DNA of 64,000 nucleotides from Lachnospiraceae bacterium P6B14 (GCA_000687695.1 JHWZ01000002.1:186001-250000); one strand, 5' to 3'; counted from the first letter of the stretch, positions 23,893-33,967 are shown. Notes: a model not told the origin generated them from the letters alone. Numbers and translations are program-made.

Positions 23893-26142
23893 ATGGATAT
23901 TTCAAAAAAAATAGCTGAAGAGCTGAAGATAAATAAATGGCAGGTCGATGCTGTCATCGAGCTGATCGACGAGGGAAATACTATCCCCTTTATTGCTCGT
24001 TATCGAAAGGAGAAGCACGGATCGCTCGATGATGAGCAGCTGCGTATGCTGGATGAACGCCTCAGATATTTGCGTGGACTCGAGGAAAGAAAGGAAACGA
24101 TACTGGCCTCCATCGAGGAGCAGGGAAAGCTGACCGATGAGCTGCGTGCTCAGATAGTAGCGGCTGAAACGTTAGTCCTTCTGGAGGATCTGTACCGACC
24201 ATACAAGCAGAAGCGCCGTACCCGCGCGACGATCGCAAAGGAAAAAGGCTTAGAGCCTCTCGCTGACGCTATCATTGCAGATTTGAACGTGAGTCCTGCA
24301 GAGCTGGCAGCAGACTATATCGACGAAGAAAAAGAAGTGGCTACCATAGAGGATGCTCTTGCGGGAGCCATGGATATTTTGGCGGAGCGTTTTTCCGATG
24401 AGGCGGATTACCGTACGGAGATCAGAAAGATGACCCGTGAGGACGGACAGATCGTGGTGTCGGAAAAGTCAGGTAAAGGAGCCAAAGCCGGAGAGGAAGA
24501 ACCGGAGGAAGCAAACGGACCGGGCAAAAACAAAAAACTGGCAGATCGTAAGTCTGTTTACGAGACCTATTATGATTTTACTTCACCTCTGAAAAAGCTT
24601 CAGGGATACCAGGTTCTGGCCATCAACCGCGGTGAGAACGAGAAGTTTTTATCCGTAAAGATAGATGCGCCGGAGGAGAGGATACTCCGTTATTTGAGCA
24701 GTGAGATCATCGAAGATAAATATGTGTCTGATCAGATAGAGGGCAAGCAGATCGCAGATGTGAAGGATGATGCGAAGATGCTCATCATGCTCGCTATTGC
24801 AGACAGCTACAAGCGTCTGATCGCGCCGGCTATCGAGAGAGAGCTTAGAAGCGATCTCACCGAAGCAGCTGAGGATGGAGCTATCCGTGTATTCGGTAAA
24901 AATCTTACACAGCTATTGATGCAGCCACCCATAAAGAATCAGGTGGTACTTGGCTGGGATCCGGCATTCAGAACCGGATGTAAGCTGGCTGTTGTCGATG
25001 GGACAGGAAAGGTCCTGCACACCGTCGTGGTATATCCTACTGCACCGCAAAACAAAATCGAAGAGACTAAGAAAACCGTAAAAGCATTGATAGATAAATA
25101 CGATATAACTCTGATCTCCGTCGGGAACGGTACTGCGTCGAGAGAGTCGGAGCTGGTGATCGCGGATATGCTTAAGGAAGTAAAAAAGCCCGTTCACTAT
25201 GTTATCGTAAACGAGGCCGGGGCGAGTGTATACTCTGCGAGTAAGCGTGCTACGGAGGAGTTCCCGGAGTTCGATGTGGGACAGCGTAGTGCCGTATCCA
25301 TCGCGAGACGCCTGCAGGATCCGTTGGCGGAGCTGGTAAAGATAGAACCCCGCAGTATCGGTGTCGGACAGTACCAGCACGATATGAACCAGGGAAAGCT
25401 TTCCGAGGCTCTGGGTGCTGTGGTGGAGGACTGCGTTAACCATGTTGGAGTTGACCTAAACACCGCATCTGCCTCACTTCTGGAGTATGTCTCAGGCATA
25501 TCAAAGCCCATCGCGAAAAACATCGTGGCTTATCGTGAGGCAAATGGTGAGTTCCACTCCCGTGCAGAGCTGAAGAAGGTGGCGAAGCTGGGACCTAAAG
25601 CCTTTGAGCAGTGTGCAGGGTTCCTGCGGATCACGGGAGGAAAAGAACCTCTGGATGCTACGGGAGTTCACCCTGAGTCATATGCTGCAGCAAAAAAGCT
25701 GCTTGATAATCTCGGGTTTGAAAAGAATGATCTGGGCAGCGGTTTCACCGGTTTGTCCCTGATTGTAAAGAATAAAAATGATCTGGCGGAGAAGCTCGGT
25801 CTGGGTATCGAGACCCTGAGTGATATCATAAAAGAGCTTGAAAAGCCCGGGCGCGATCCTCGTGACGAGATGCCAAAGCCGATCCTGCGTGGTGATGTAC
25901 TGGAGATGGAGGACCTGAAGGAAGGTATGATCCTGAAAGGAACGGTACGAAATGTCATCGATTTTGGTGCATTTGTCGATATCGGCGTTCATCAGGACGG
26001 ACTCGTACATATCTCCCAGCTGACAAACAAGGGTTTTGTCAAACACCCTTTGGATGTGGTCAGTGTAGGCGATATCGTCGAGGTAAAGGTTCTTTCCGTG
26101 GACATAAAGAAAAAGAGGATTGGATTATCCATGATCCTTTAG
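23893..26142 (+). CDS. tex: Tex-family RNA-binding transcriptional accessory protein
   Basis: A 749-residue protein with the full Tex architecture: N-terminal helical region (EELKINKWQVDAVIELIDEG, then NTIPFIARYRKEKHG), a YqgF/RuvC-like domain (GWDPAFRTGCKLAVVDGTGK), helix-hairpin-helix motifs (LEYVSGISKPIAKNIVAYRE) and a C-terminal S1 RNA-binding domain (GTVRNVIDFGAFVDIGVHQD). Tex binds RNA and affects transcription and toxin expression in several bacteria. An acidic insertion near residues 195-215 (GEEEPEEANGPGKNKK) is unusual. It starts six bases after the desulfurase gene and lacks a visible promoter, so it is co-transcribed with it. Confidence 0.95.
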   Translation: MDISKKIAEELKINKWQVDAVIELIDEGNTIPFIARYRKEKHGSLDDEQLRMLDERLRYLRGLEERKETILASIEEQGKLTDELRAQIVAAETLVLLEDLYRPYKQKRRTRATIAKEKGLEPLADAIIADLNVSPAELAADYIDEEKEVATIEDALAGAMDILAERFSDEADYRTEIRKMTREDGQIVVSEKSGKGAKAGEEEPEEANGPGKNKKLADRKSVYETYYDFTSPLKKLQGYQVLAINRGENEKFLSVKIDAPEERILRYLSSEIIEDKYVSDQIEGKQIADVKDDAKMLIMLAIADSYKRLIAPAIERELRSDLTEAAEDGAIRVFGKNLTQLLMQPPIKNQVVLGWDPAFRTGCKLAVVDGTGKVLHTVVVYPTAPQNKIEETKKTVKALIDKYDITLISVGNGTASRESELVIADMLKEVKKPVHYVIVNEAGASVYSASKRATEEFPEFDVGQRSAVSIARRLQDPLAELVKIEPRSIGVGQYQHDMNQGKLSEALGAVVEDCVNHVGVDLNTASASLLEYVSGISKPIAKNIVAYREANGEFHSRAELKKVAKLGPKAFEQCAGFLRITGGKEPLDATGVHPESYAAAKKLLDNLGFEKNDLGSGFTGLSLIVKNKNDLAEKLGLGIETLSDIIKELEKPGRDPRDEMPKPILRGDVLEMEDLKEGMILKGTVRNVIDFGAFVDIGVHQDGLVHISQLTNKGFVKHPLDVVSVGDIVEVKVLSVDIKKKRIGLSMIL

Positions 26143-26148
26143 GATTTG

Positions 26149-26177
26149 TTGACAATTTTAATACAATAGTATATAAT
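26149..26177 (+). promoter_or_regulatory. Consensus promoter of the chemoreceptor gene
   Basis: TTGACA (26149-26154) and TATAAT (26172-26177) with a 17 bp spacer. Confidence 0.88.
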
Positions 26178-26236
26178 TTCAGGTGTGTTTGTTTTAATCA
26201 TAAGAACAATCGGGTGTCAAATTGAAGGGGGTTAAT

Positions 26237-27946
26237 ATGAAGGTCAGAAGAATCAGTAAAACACTGTTAATACTGATAATCAATATCGCAGTGCTTCTGG
26301 GTACTGTTGCTATTCTTGGTTTCGTATCGATCAAAAAGTCCACGTCTGATATGACGACACTTATCCATCAAAGATTGCTTGATGTCGCAAACAGCGCTGC
26401 GGCGGCTGTTGACGGAGACGTTTTAGAGAAACTCACTGCGGAGGATGAGGGAACCGATGAATATCAGGGTCAGATGGATAAACTCGCAGTCTTCCGTGAT
26501 CATGCGGATATCGAGTTTATATACTTGGTGGCATCGGATGGAAATGGCGGATTTACCTTTACGCTGGATCCCGCGCTGGAGGATCCCGCAGCATTTGGTG
26601 ATGAGGTCGAGTTGACGGATGCGCTGGCTTCGGCAGGTAATGGAACTGCAGCCTGTGATGAAGAACCGTATGAGGATGAGTGGGGGCTCCACTACAGTGC
26701 GTACAGCCCTGTATATAATTCTGAAAACAAGGTAGTTAGCGTCGTCGGAGTAGATGTTTCGGCGTCCTGGTTTGATGAGCAGGTCAAAGGTCACATCGTC
26801 ACAATTATTGTGATCGGTGCGATCATTCTTCTTGTGAGTGTTGCGATCATCCTCTTTGTTGTATTTCGAATCAAAAAGGGATTCAAAACACTGAATAATA
26901 AAGTATGTGATATCGCGGATGGCTCAGGTGATCTTTCAAAGAGTATTGAGATCCGCTCGGGAGATGAGTTTGAAGTCCTGGCTGACAATATGAACCGGTT
27001 TATAGCTCAGATACGTGATGTCGTAAATGGCGTAAAATCAAGCGTTGAGGATTCGATCACTTCGTCCGAGGATCTGTCTGTGATCTCAGGAAGGGCGTCA
27101 GGCACGATGAATGAGCTCTCCAACGCGATAAATCAGATATCAAAGGGTGCTATGCAGCAGGCAAAGGATGTTGAAAGCGCATCTTTGAATGTAAAAGCGA
27201 TCGTGAATCAGCTCACGGATATGTCGAACACCATAGATGTGGCTGAGGATTATACAAATGAAATGAATGAAAAATCCACAGATGTTTCAGACAGCTTTAC
27301 AGGTCTTATCAATGCTATTCAGAGTTCGATGCAAGAGCTCGAAGTGGTAACAAAAGAAATGAGTACAGTAGGCGAGTCGGTTGACGCCGTCATCCAGGCT
27401 GCCGATGTTATAAATCAGATAGCAAGTCAGACGAACCTTTTGTCGCTGAATGCTTCCATCGAAGCAGCAAGAGCCGGAGAGGCCGGAAAAGGCTTTGCGG
27501 TGGTCGCCGGTGAGATTGGAATACTGGCAGTACAGTCGAACGAGTCTGCTGCCTCCATCAAACAGATAATGGATAAACTGAAAAGCCAGACTACAAAGAC
27601 AATTGAGCTTGTAGCAACCCTGAACGAAGTAATGGGTGAGCAGGAGGGCACAAGTACCAGCTCGAGAGATCAATTGGGAACTCTGTTTGAAAACATCAAT
27701 AAAACCAAAGAACGCTTCGATGAGATTCGTGTAAGTGTTACCGAGATACAGGACGCATGCAGCACTCTGAACAGTTCCATCCAGAGCCTCGCCGCTATAT
27801 CGGAAGAAAACGCAACCTCTATGGAGGTAACAGCCGGTGCATTTACCGACTTCTCGGATATCATCGGTCAGGTATCTGATCAGGCTGACTTCATAAAGAA
27901 GCATTCGAGTGAATTGGGAGATGCGGTAAGTAATTATAATTCATGA
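26237..27946 (+). CDS. Methyl-accepting chemotaxis protein
   Basis: A 569-residue transmembrane receptor. It has one helix near residues 8-28, an extracellular sensor region (about 30-185) with a short PAS/Cache-like core ([20 protein letters not shown]), a second helix (about 187-213), a HAMP domain and a cytoplasmic coiled-coil signalling domain. The highly conserved hairpin tip [20 protein letters not shown] lies near residue 390 and couples to CheA/CheW. It starts at ATG 26237 after GAAGGGGG. No other chemotaxis gene is nearby. The ligand is unknown. Confidence 0.94.
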   Translation: MKVRRISKTLLILIINIAVLLGTVAILGFVSIKKSTSDMTTLIHQRLLDVANSAAAAVDGDVLEKLTAEDEGTDEYQGQMDKLAVFRDHADIEFIYLVASDGNGGFTFTLDPALEDPAAFGDEVELTDALASAGNGTAACDEEPYEDEWGLHYSAYSPVYNSENKVVSVVGVDVSASWFDEQVKGHIVTIIVIGAIILLVSVAIILFVVFRIKKGFKTLNNKVCDIADGSGDLSKSIEIRSGDEFEVLADNMNRFIAQIRDVVNGVKSSVEDSITSSEDLSVISGRASGTMNELSNAINQISKGAMQQAKDVESASLNVKAIVNQLTDMSNTIDVAEDYTNEMNEKSTDVSDSFTGLINAIQSSMQELEVVTKEMSTVGESVDAVIQAADVINQIASQTNLLSLNASIEAARAGEAGKGFAVVAGEIGILAVQSNESAASIKQIMDKLKSQTTKTIELVATLNEVMGEQEGTSTSSRDQLGTLFENINKTKERFDEIRVSVTEIQDACSTLNSSIQSLAAISEENATSMEVTAGAFTDFSDIIGQVSDQADFIKKHSSELGDAVSNYNS

Positions 27947-27948
27947 TT

Positions 27949-28181
27949 TTATCCGAGTCCCACATCCAGCGCCATCATCAGGATAAAACCCGTGGCGAAG
28001 CTGAGAAGATATGGCATTAGCGGCACGAGCATACCTGCCGATACGATGCCGCGACCATAACGCCGGATGCAAAGCCGGAGAGTGCTTTCTGCATTTTTTC
28101 GCCGAGCGCATTTTTAAAAAGGAATACACACGCGGCTCCAAGAGAGGTCCCTATAAAGGGAATCAAAATTACCTGCCACAT
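27949..28181 (-). pseudogene. ZIP-family metal transporter gene with internal deletion
   Basis: From ATG 28181 (behind GAAGGTGAG) the minus strand encodes the N-terminus of a ZIP transporter: MWQVILIPFIGTSLGAACVF then GEKMQKALSGFASGVMVAAS. The frame then breaks, and after a shift the usual C-terminal end appears (MLVPLMPYLLSFATGFILMM then ALDVGLG) to a TAA at 27951-27949. The roughly 180 residues between, including the metal-binding helices, are missing, so no functional transporter can be made. It follows the HMA gene by seven bases, suggesting a former metal-homeostasis operon. Its end lies only two bases from the chemoreceptor stop. Confidence 0.82.
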
Positions 28182-28188
28182 ACAGTAC

Positions 28189-28443
28189 TCACCTTCTTCC
28201 AAACAATGATTTCTTTTCATATGGTTCCGAAGATACGGAAACAAAAGTATAGCCTGTCTCGGTTATCGTTTTATCTATTAATTCTTTATTGATCTCATTA
28301 TCAGAGATAAATGATGCATTTCCCTTTTTATGAGAAGCAGCAACTTTTTTTGCTGACGGGACAGCCTTGCGGATAGCATCACAGACATGAGCCTCGCACA
28401 TGCCACACATCATTCCGTCGATAACAATTGTAGTTCTGATCAT
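28189..28443 (-). CDS. Heavy-metal-associated (HMA/CopZ-like) protein
   Basis: An 84-residue HMA-fold protein with the metal-binding loop GMMCGMCEAHV (CxxC near residues 13-16) and the typical beta-alpha-beta pattern, ending in a basic tail (EKKSLFGRR). Such proteins bind Cu(I) or a similar soft metal and pass it to a P-type ATPase, but no ATPase gene is nearby. The start at 28443 has CGGGGTGA upstream; a GTG at 28452 is possible. It is the first gene of a unit whose second gene, the ZIP transporter, is decayed. Confidence 0.85.
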   Translation of the reverse strand: MIRTTIVIDGMMCGMCEAHVCDAIRKAVPSAKKVAASHKKGNASFISDNEINKELIDKTITETGYTFVSVSSEPYEKKSLFGRR

Positions 28444-28479
28444 GATATTCACCCCGTTTTATTTATATTTCATCAATAT

Positions 28480-28533
28480 GATTAGTTAAATCTAACCAAT
28501 GAGTATGATAGCGTATTTTAGGCGTTTTGTCAA
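28480..28533 (-). promoter_or_regulatory. Minus-strand promoter with DtxR/IdeR-like operator
   Basis: On the minus strand TTGACA (28533-28528) and TATCAT (28510-28505) have a 17 bp spacer. Just downstream lies the palindrome TTAGTTAAATCTAA (28482-28495), close to the DtxR/IdeR-type consensus TTAGGTTAGCCTAA. Iron- or manganese-responsive repression of the HMA/ZIP unit is inferred. Confidence 0.65.
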
Positions 28534-28560
28534 TATTTAGATAAGAAATTTGAATCCTCA

Positions 28561-28589
28561 TTGAAATAGGTGTGGATTTGTGGTAAAAT
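28561..28589 (+). promoter_or_regulatory. Promoter of the nucleotidase operon
   Basis: TTGAAA (28561-28566) and TAAAAT (28584-28589) with a 17 bp spacer, divergent from the HMA promoter. Confidence 0.7.
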
Positions 28590-28644
28590 GGTGTCGTTAG
28601 TGCGAATACAGAATGAAACATGCCAAAATGTGTGGAGGCCCGAT

Positions 28645-29238
28645 ATGAACATCTACGTAGACTTCGACGATTGTCTGTGCGAGACTGCACGGCGGTTTTC
28701 AACGCTTGTTAAGGAGCTTTTTGATGTGGATGTTCCTTATGAGAAAATAAACTATTTCAATCTGCAAGAATCATTCTCTCTGACAGAAGAGCAATATGAG
28801 CATCTGATGACTGAAGGACACAAGATGGATGTTCTTTTGTCCTATGAGGAAACTCCTGATGCAATAGAGGTTGTAAATGGCTGGATCGATGCCGGTCATG
28901 ATGTATCTGTGATAACAGGACGTCCGTACAGTGCGTATGAACCATCACGAGGCTGGCTCGATCAGCACGGGCTTAATAGAGCTAAACTGTATTGTCTGAA
29001 TAAATACGGACGTGACGCGTTTATCAAGGATAGTGAGTTCAGCCTTGAGATAGAGGATTACAAAAAAATGCACTTTGATATAGCCGTGGAGGACTCGCCG
29101 GCTGCGTTTAAGTTTTTTGAGCATTTGCCGGATTTACGGGTGATGGTCTATGACCGTCCGTGGAATCAGGGGTGTGAGTTCCCCGGAAACAATTATGGTC
29201 GTTATTTTAACTGGGAGAGCATAAAGAAAAGCGTATGA
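28645..29238 (+). CDS. HAD-superfamily 5'(3')-deoxyribonucleotidase-like protein
   Basis: A 197-residue HAD-fold phosphatase. Motif I is YVDFDDCLCET at residues 4-14 (nucleophile Asp plus general acid/base Asp), motif II is VITGRPY near residue 92 and the acidic motif IV is AVEDSP near residue 150. The layout matches the NT5C/YorS-like group that dephosphorylates deoxyribonucleotides, but the substrate is not certain. ATG 28645 follows GTGGAGG. It begins a four-gene operon with the TtcA-like, TcdA and LRR genes. Confidence 0.85.
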   Translation: MNIYVDFDDCLCETARRFSTLVKELFDVDVPYEKINYFNLQESFSLTEEQYEHLMTEGHKMDVLLSYEETPDAIEVVNGWIDAGHDVSVITGRPYSAYEPSRGWLDQHGLNRAKLYCLNKYGRDAFIKDSEFSLEIEDYKKMHFDIAVEDSPAAFKFFEHLPDLRVMVYDRPWNQGCEFPGNNYGRYFNWESIKKSV

Positions 29239-29255
29239 TCGTTAAGGATATTTAG

Positions 29256-30098
29256 ATGAAAAGTGATTTGAAAAAATATCAGCTGGTGGAAAAGAGTATC
29301 CAGAAAAAGTACCACAAAGTACTATGGACGCCATTTGTACAGGCTGTAAAGAAATATGAATTGATAAATGAGGGAGACAAGGTAGCTGTATGTATATCAG
29401 GCGGAAAGGATTCCATGCTGATGGCCAAGCTCGTACAGCTGTTGCATCGTCACAGCGATGTTCCTTTTGACGTTGAGTATCTCGTTATGGATCCGGGATA
29501 CAATGAGCGTAACAGGCAAAAGATAGAGTATAATGCCAAGCTTTTACAGATACCGATCACGGTATTTGAAACGGATATTTTCGATGTGGCAAACAGTACG
29601 GGTAAGTCGCCGTGTTATCTGTGTGCCAGGATGCGCAGAGGAAGTCTTTACGCAAAAGCAAAGGAACTCGGATGTAACAAGATCGCGCTCGGACATCATA
29701 TGAACGATGTGATAGAGACTACAGTCATGGCTATGTTCTACGGATCGCAGCTGCAGGCGATGCTTCCGAAACTTCACAGTACGAACTTCGAGGGGATGGA
29801 GCTGATCCGGCCATTGTACTGTATCAGGGAAGAAGATATACTCGCCTGGAGGGATTATAATGAGCTTGAGTTTTTGTTATGCGCCTGTCGTTTCACCGAG
29901 AACATGAATCTGACGGATGGCGGACTGGGAGACTCAAAAAGAGAAGAAATAAAGCAGCTTATCAGTAGTCTGAAAAAGGATAATCCTTTGATAGAAAGCA
30001 GCATTTTTAACAGTATACATTCTGTAAATATTGAAATGTTTCCCGGTTATAAATACGCGGGAAAAAGACACAGTTTCATAGAAAAATATGATGAATGA
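29256..30098 (+). CDS. TtcA-family tRNA thiolation-type PP-loop ATPase
   Basis: A 280-residue PP-loop protein of the TtcA/TtuA group. The ATP-pyrophosphatase motif is SGGKDSMLM near residue 47. CYLCARMRRGSLY near residue 119 and GHHMNDVIET are characteristic of TtcA, which inserts sulfur into cytidine 32 of tRNA using a [4Fe-4S] cluster. A further CAC pair lies in FLLCACRFTE near residue 210. Firmicutes paralogues often have unknown targets, so the exact modification is uncertain. The downstream TcdA gene also acts on tRNA. Confidence 0.87.
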   Translation: MKSDLKKYQLVEKSIQKKYHKVLWTPFVQAVKKYELINEGDKVAVCISGGKDSMLMAKLVQLLHRHSDVPFDVEYLVMDPGYNERNRQKIEYNAKLLQIPITVFETDIFDVANSTGKSPCYLCARMRRGSLYAKAKELGCNKIALGHHMNDVIETTVMAMFYGSQLQAMLPKLHSTNFEGMELIRPLYCIREEDILAWRDYNELEFLLCACRFTENMNLTDGGLGDSKREEIKQLISSLKKDNPLIESSIFNSIHSVNIEMFPGYKYAGKRHSFIEKYDE

Positions 30099-30127
30099 TC
30101 GAAACAAAAGGAGTCTGTGAGATACAT

Positions 30128-30847
30128 ATGGATGAAGGTATGAACCGGTTTTCAAGGACCGAGTTACTTTACGGCGCTGAAGCGATGGTTTTTTTAAAAT
30201 CATGCCGGATTGCCGTATTTGGGATAGGCGGTGTCGGAGGTTATGTTGTGGAGGCGCTCGCCCGTTCCGGTATAGGTGCACTCGATCTGATCGATCATGA
30301 CAAGGTAAGTATTTCCAATATAAACAGACAGATCATCGCTACCGGAAAAACGGTCGGAGAATATAAGGTAGATGTGGCAGAGGAGCGAATAAAGGATATA
30401 AATCCGGAATGTAACGTCAGAACATATAAGACTTTTTTTCTGCCGGAAACAGAAGACGATTTTGATTTTTCCGAATATGACTATGTGGTAGACGCCATAG
30501 ATACGGTTACGGGAAAACTGGCTATAATCGAGAAAGCCGTAAGAGAGGATGTCCCCGTGATATCATCAATGGGCGCCGGAAATAAAACGGATCCGACAGC
30601 TTTTGAGGTTGCGGATATTTTTGAAACTTCCGTTTGTCCGCTTGCAAAAGTGATGAGACGTGAATGCAGGAAAAGAAATATCGATTCGCTGAAGGTTGTT
30701 TATTCAAAGGAAGAACCGGTCAGACCTTTAGAGGATTTATCCGGTGGTACAAAAAGGAGAGCCATTCCCGGTTCTACGGCCTTTGTGCCTTCGGTGGCAG
30801 GACTGATAATTGCAGGTGAGATCATTAACGAACTTTGCCATAGATAA
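30128..30847 (+). CDS. tcdA: tRNA threonylcarbamoyladenosine dehydratase (TcdA/CsdL)
   Basis: A 239-residue E1-like enzyme that dehydrates t6A37 in tRNA to the cyclic ct6A form using ATP. N-terminal RFSRTELLYG is diagnostic, GIGGVGGYVVEALARSGIG is the nucleotide-binding loop, DHDKVSISNINRQI binds Mg-ATP and VDAIDTVTGKLA is conserved. Start choice is uncertain: ATG 30128 lies 14 bases after AAAGGAG, while ATG 30095 overlaps the previous stop (ATGA) but lacks a good site. Confidence 0.92.
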   Translation: MDEGMNRFSRTELLYGAEAMVFLKSCRIAVFGIGGVGGYVVEALARSGIGALDLIDHDKVSISNINRQIIATGKTVGEYKVDVAEERIKDINPECNVRTYKTFFLPETEDDFDFSEYDYVVDAIDTVTGKLAIIEKAVREDVPVISSMGAGNKTDPTAFEVADIFETSVCPLAKVMRRECRKRNIDSLKVVYSKEEPVRPLEDLSGGTKRRAIPGSTAFVPSVAGLIIAGEIINELCHR

Positions 30848-30862
30848 AAGGAGGATGTATAC

Positions 30863-33800
30863 ATGGATTACAGAAGAAAGAAAAAAGCATTATTGACAAT
30901 GATGCTCCTGTTTGCTTTGACCATGGGAGCTTTTTCGCCGATGTCGGCAAATCCGGCTGAAGCGAAAAAGGCAGCGGTCAAGCTCAGCAAAAAGTCCGTT
31001 TCGCTACTGTTCTACGGATCGGAGTACACGCTGAAGGTAAAAAATCTCCCGAAAAAAGCAAAGACAACATGGGCTGTCGCAAAGGGAAAGAAAAGTGTAA
31101 GCCTGACGGATAAAAAGAGGACATCTGTCAGAATCACTCCTAAGGAAATCGGCAAAGCCAAGGTTATAGCCAAGATAAAATTACCAAAGGTTAAAAAGAT
31201 AACAAAGCTTGTCTGCACGGTGAAGGTCAAGGCTTGGGAAACTGCGGCACCGGATCCGGAGATTACGCTTCCGCCTCACATCACGCCTGAGGGAAAGGCT
31301 GATCTTCAGATCAGCGCGGACGGAGTTCTGACCTCAGCCAAGCTTGACAATGTTTACGAGGTCGAAATCCCTGAGGGAGTTAAAGAAATCGCAGATGGCG
31401 TATTCCAGTATTGCCATACTCTCGAAAAGATCACTCTTCCGGAGGGACTCGTAAAGATCGGAAGCAAAGCGTTTAACGACTGTACAAGACTGAATGATGT
31501 AGTCTTCCCGTCAACGATGAAAACCATTGGCAAGGAAGCATTTTTCGAGTGTTCATCTCTGAAAAATATCAAGCTGAATGACGGACTGATCTCAATCGGT
31601 GCCGGATCATTTTTTCAGTGCAAGAATCTAAAGGATATCGTGATCCCGTCGAGCGTCACGGAGGTTGGGGCATACAGCTTTGCATGGTGTGACGAGCTGG
31701 AGAGTGCGCAGATAAATGCTCCTCTTACCGAGATACCGCACGAGATGTTCGATAACTGCGGAAAGTTAAAAACCGTAAACATCCCGGAGACCGTAAAGAA
31801 GATCGGAAGCAGAGCATTTAATAATAACTCTGCATTGGAATCACTGATTCTTCCAAAGGGTCTGGATGAAGTAGGCGATTATGCTTTTGAGAACGCTTTT
31901 ATCAGTGAACAGGAGATCGATGCAAAGGTGATCGGAGAGCATGCATTCTCCGGATCAGGGCTCAAAAAAATCACGCTAAGCAGTAATGTGACAGAGATCG
32001 GAAAAAATGCACTTGAATCCTGTGGAGATATGGAAGAAGGAACTGTTCTGACGATCCCTGCATCGGTAAAAAAAGTCACATGGGAATCATTCATAGATGC
32101 TAATGTAAGCTCGTTTAAGGTTGAAAGCGGAAACACCGTACTTAAAGCAGTTAAAGGTGTTCTGTTTTCCGCAGACGGAAAGAAACTGATCGCATTCCCG
32201 CACTTTAAAGTTGCAAAGAATTATACGGTGCCTGCAGGTGTGGAGGAAATCTGTGAAAGAGCGCTTGAGGCATGCAAGGTATCCGAGCGTATCGTACTTA
32301 ACGAAGGACTTAAGAAGATTGACGATTTAGCATTTCGTTTTACCGAGGTGAAGGAGATAACTCTTCCCGAAGGCCTTGAGAGTATCGGGTCAAATGCGTT
32401 TTACAGCACATCCTTAACTGAATTGATCATCCCGGATTCGGTGACAGAGTTAGGTGATAGTGCATTCGCTTCGATGACAAAGCTGAAAAAGATCAAGCTT
32501 CCTACCGGACTTAAGAGTATTCCATATGACCTTCTTAGGGAATGTGGCACTTTGAAATCCGTCAAGATCCCTGATTCGGTTGAGTGGATCGATCCTACTG
32601 CGTTCGCGCAGTGCACAAAGCTGAAAGGATTAAGCGGGCTTAAGTTTGGTGAGAACTCACACTTTTCCATAAAGGATAACTGTCTTCTTGATAATACCGG
32701 AACCAAACTCATCTGCCATGGTGATATAATGGACGGTGACGATAGTCTTCCGAATTCGTTCACTATTCCGGATGGTATCAAGGAGATCGGGGACTATGCG
32801 TTCCAGTCAGATGTGACGGCGATCTACGTGCCGGATAGCGTTGAAAAGATCGGAAAGTACGCACTTGGATTCCTTTCGGGTAAAGACAGGACGGTTACTC
32901 CAGGCATAGATTCGACGTTCCACATCATCTCTACATCCGAAACTGCACTTGACTATGCAAAAGAAAACGGAGTAAATATAGTATCCGAGGAGGATCCTGA
33001 TTACGTTTATAAACACAATGTAAAGATGCTCAGTGAGAGCGAAGTAAAAGATGAGAACATAAAGAAGATAGCGCTTAAAGCCGGTGAGACTGCTACGATG
33101 GAGGTAAAGGGAGTACTCACAAAACCGCTTTTCTTCAGCTCGGATAAAAAGATAGCGACCGTGGATGATAAGGGTGTTATCAAGGCTGTGGCAAACGGTA
33201 CAACAACTATCATCGAGGCTGTAGGGTTCATGTATTTCTGTCTGGAAGTAACAGTCACGGGAGGACAGGATCCGATATATGATGAAAGCCTGAAGATATT
33301 TAAGGATTGTGATGAGCCTGATGTTGCCGCATGGGAGAAGCTGTATTTTGATCACAATTCGGGAATCTGGTTTACGGGTATTGATTATCCTGCGATAGAG
33401 ACCTACAGCGGAAATACGTATAATAGTGTAACGGCTTCTTACTTTGGACGGAACTCCGGCTCCTACAAGACATTTATTACCGATTTGTACGGAGAGGGCA
33501 ACGGAGAATATTTCACGACTATAAGTGTGAACCTCAAGAAAGAGCTTTCCGAGCCAAAGCTTGACAGAGACATACTTCTCTTCAGCGGAAAGAAAGCAGA
33601 GTATGGTGTGGATTATGTGACAGTTGACGGAAAAGCTACGATGGAGTCATTGTTAAAATCCGTAGGCACCACTGCTACATATCCGAACGTTATCAGTACG
33701 TCGTTGTACCGCAGTGTAGCTGATGGATTTTCAAACGGCGCAAACAGTGCTATATTTGAGATCGAGGGACGTGCTGACAAGGTAAACGGAATGCTGATCA

Positions 33801-33967
33801 GAGGCTTCTCACAGTTCCCTGCGGAAACGGAGTTCCTTTTGAATCAGGGTGTAAAGTTCAAAATTGTAGATGTCGGTATAAAGCGTTTCACGGTTGGAGA
33901 AAAGAGTGAAGCATTTGACTCAAAGGATGTGAGTGTCAAGCCTTATATCAGAATGCAAATAGTATAA
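30863..33967 (+). CDS. BspA-type leucine-rich-repeat surface protein
   Basis: A 1034-residue secreted protein. Signal peptide (KALLTMMLLFALTMGAFSPM, cleavage near AEAKK); lysine-rich Ig-like domain (about 36-125); about twenty LRR_5/BspA repeats of about 23 residues (about 150-690, each ending in patterns such as LKKIKLPTGLKSIP and VTELGDSAFASMTKLKKI); a BIG2 domain (about 730-800, with SSDKKIATVDDKGVIKAVAN); and a C-terminal domain of about 230 residues of no known family. BspA repeats mediate adhesion in oral and gut anaerobes. No LPXTG anchor or surface-layer domain is visible, so attachment is unexplained. It follows tcdA by 15 bases, an odd operon partner. Confidence 0.9.
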   Translation: MDYRRKKKALLTMMLLFALTMGAFSPMSANPAEAKKAAVKLSKKSVSLLFYGSEYTLKVKNLPKKAKTTWAVAKGKKSVSLTDKKRTSVRITPKEIGKAKVIAKIKLPKVKKITKLVCTVKVKAWETAAPDPEITLPPHITPEGKADLQISADGVLTSAKLDNVYEVEIPEGVKEIADGVFQYCHTLEKITLPEGLVKIGSKAFNDCTRLNDVVFPSTMKTIGKEAFFECSSLKNIKLNDGLISIGAGSFFQCKNLKDIVIPSSVTEVGAYSFAWCDELESAQINAPLTEIPHEMFDNCGKLKTVNIPETVKKIGSRAFNNNSALESLILPKGLDEVGDYAFENAFISEQEIDAKVIGEHAFSGSGLKKITLSSNVTEIGKNALESCGDMEEGTVLTIPASVKKVTWESFIDANVSSFKVESGNTVLKAVKGVLFSADGKKLIAFPHFKVAKNYTVPAGVEEICERALEACKVSERIVLNEGLKKIDDLAFRFTEVKEITLPEGLESIGSNAFYSTSLTELIIPDSVTELGDSAFASMTKLKKIKLPTGLKSIPYDLLRECGTLKSVKIPDSVEWIDPTAFAQCTKLKGLSGLKFGENSHFSIKDNCLLDNTGTKLICHGDIMDGDDSLPNSFTIPDGIKEIGDYAFQSDVTAIYVPDSVEKIGKYALGFLSGKDRTVTPGIDSTFHIISTSETALDYAKENGVNIVSEEDPDYVYKHNVKMLSESEVKDENIKKIALKAGETATMEVKGVLTKPLFFSSDKKIATVDDKGVIKAVANGTTTIIEAVGFMYFCLEVTVTGGQDPIYDESLKIFKDCDEPDVAAWEKLYFDHNSGIWFTGIDYPAIETYSGNTYNSVTASYFGRNSGSYKTFITDLYGEGNGEYFTTISVNLKKELSEPKLDRDILLFSGKKAEYGVDYVTVDGKATMESLLKSVGTTATYPNVISTSLYRSVADGFSNGANSAIFEIEGRADKVNGMLIRGFSQFPAETEFLLNQGVKFKIVDVGIKRFTVGEKSEAFDSKDVSVKPYIRMQIV

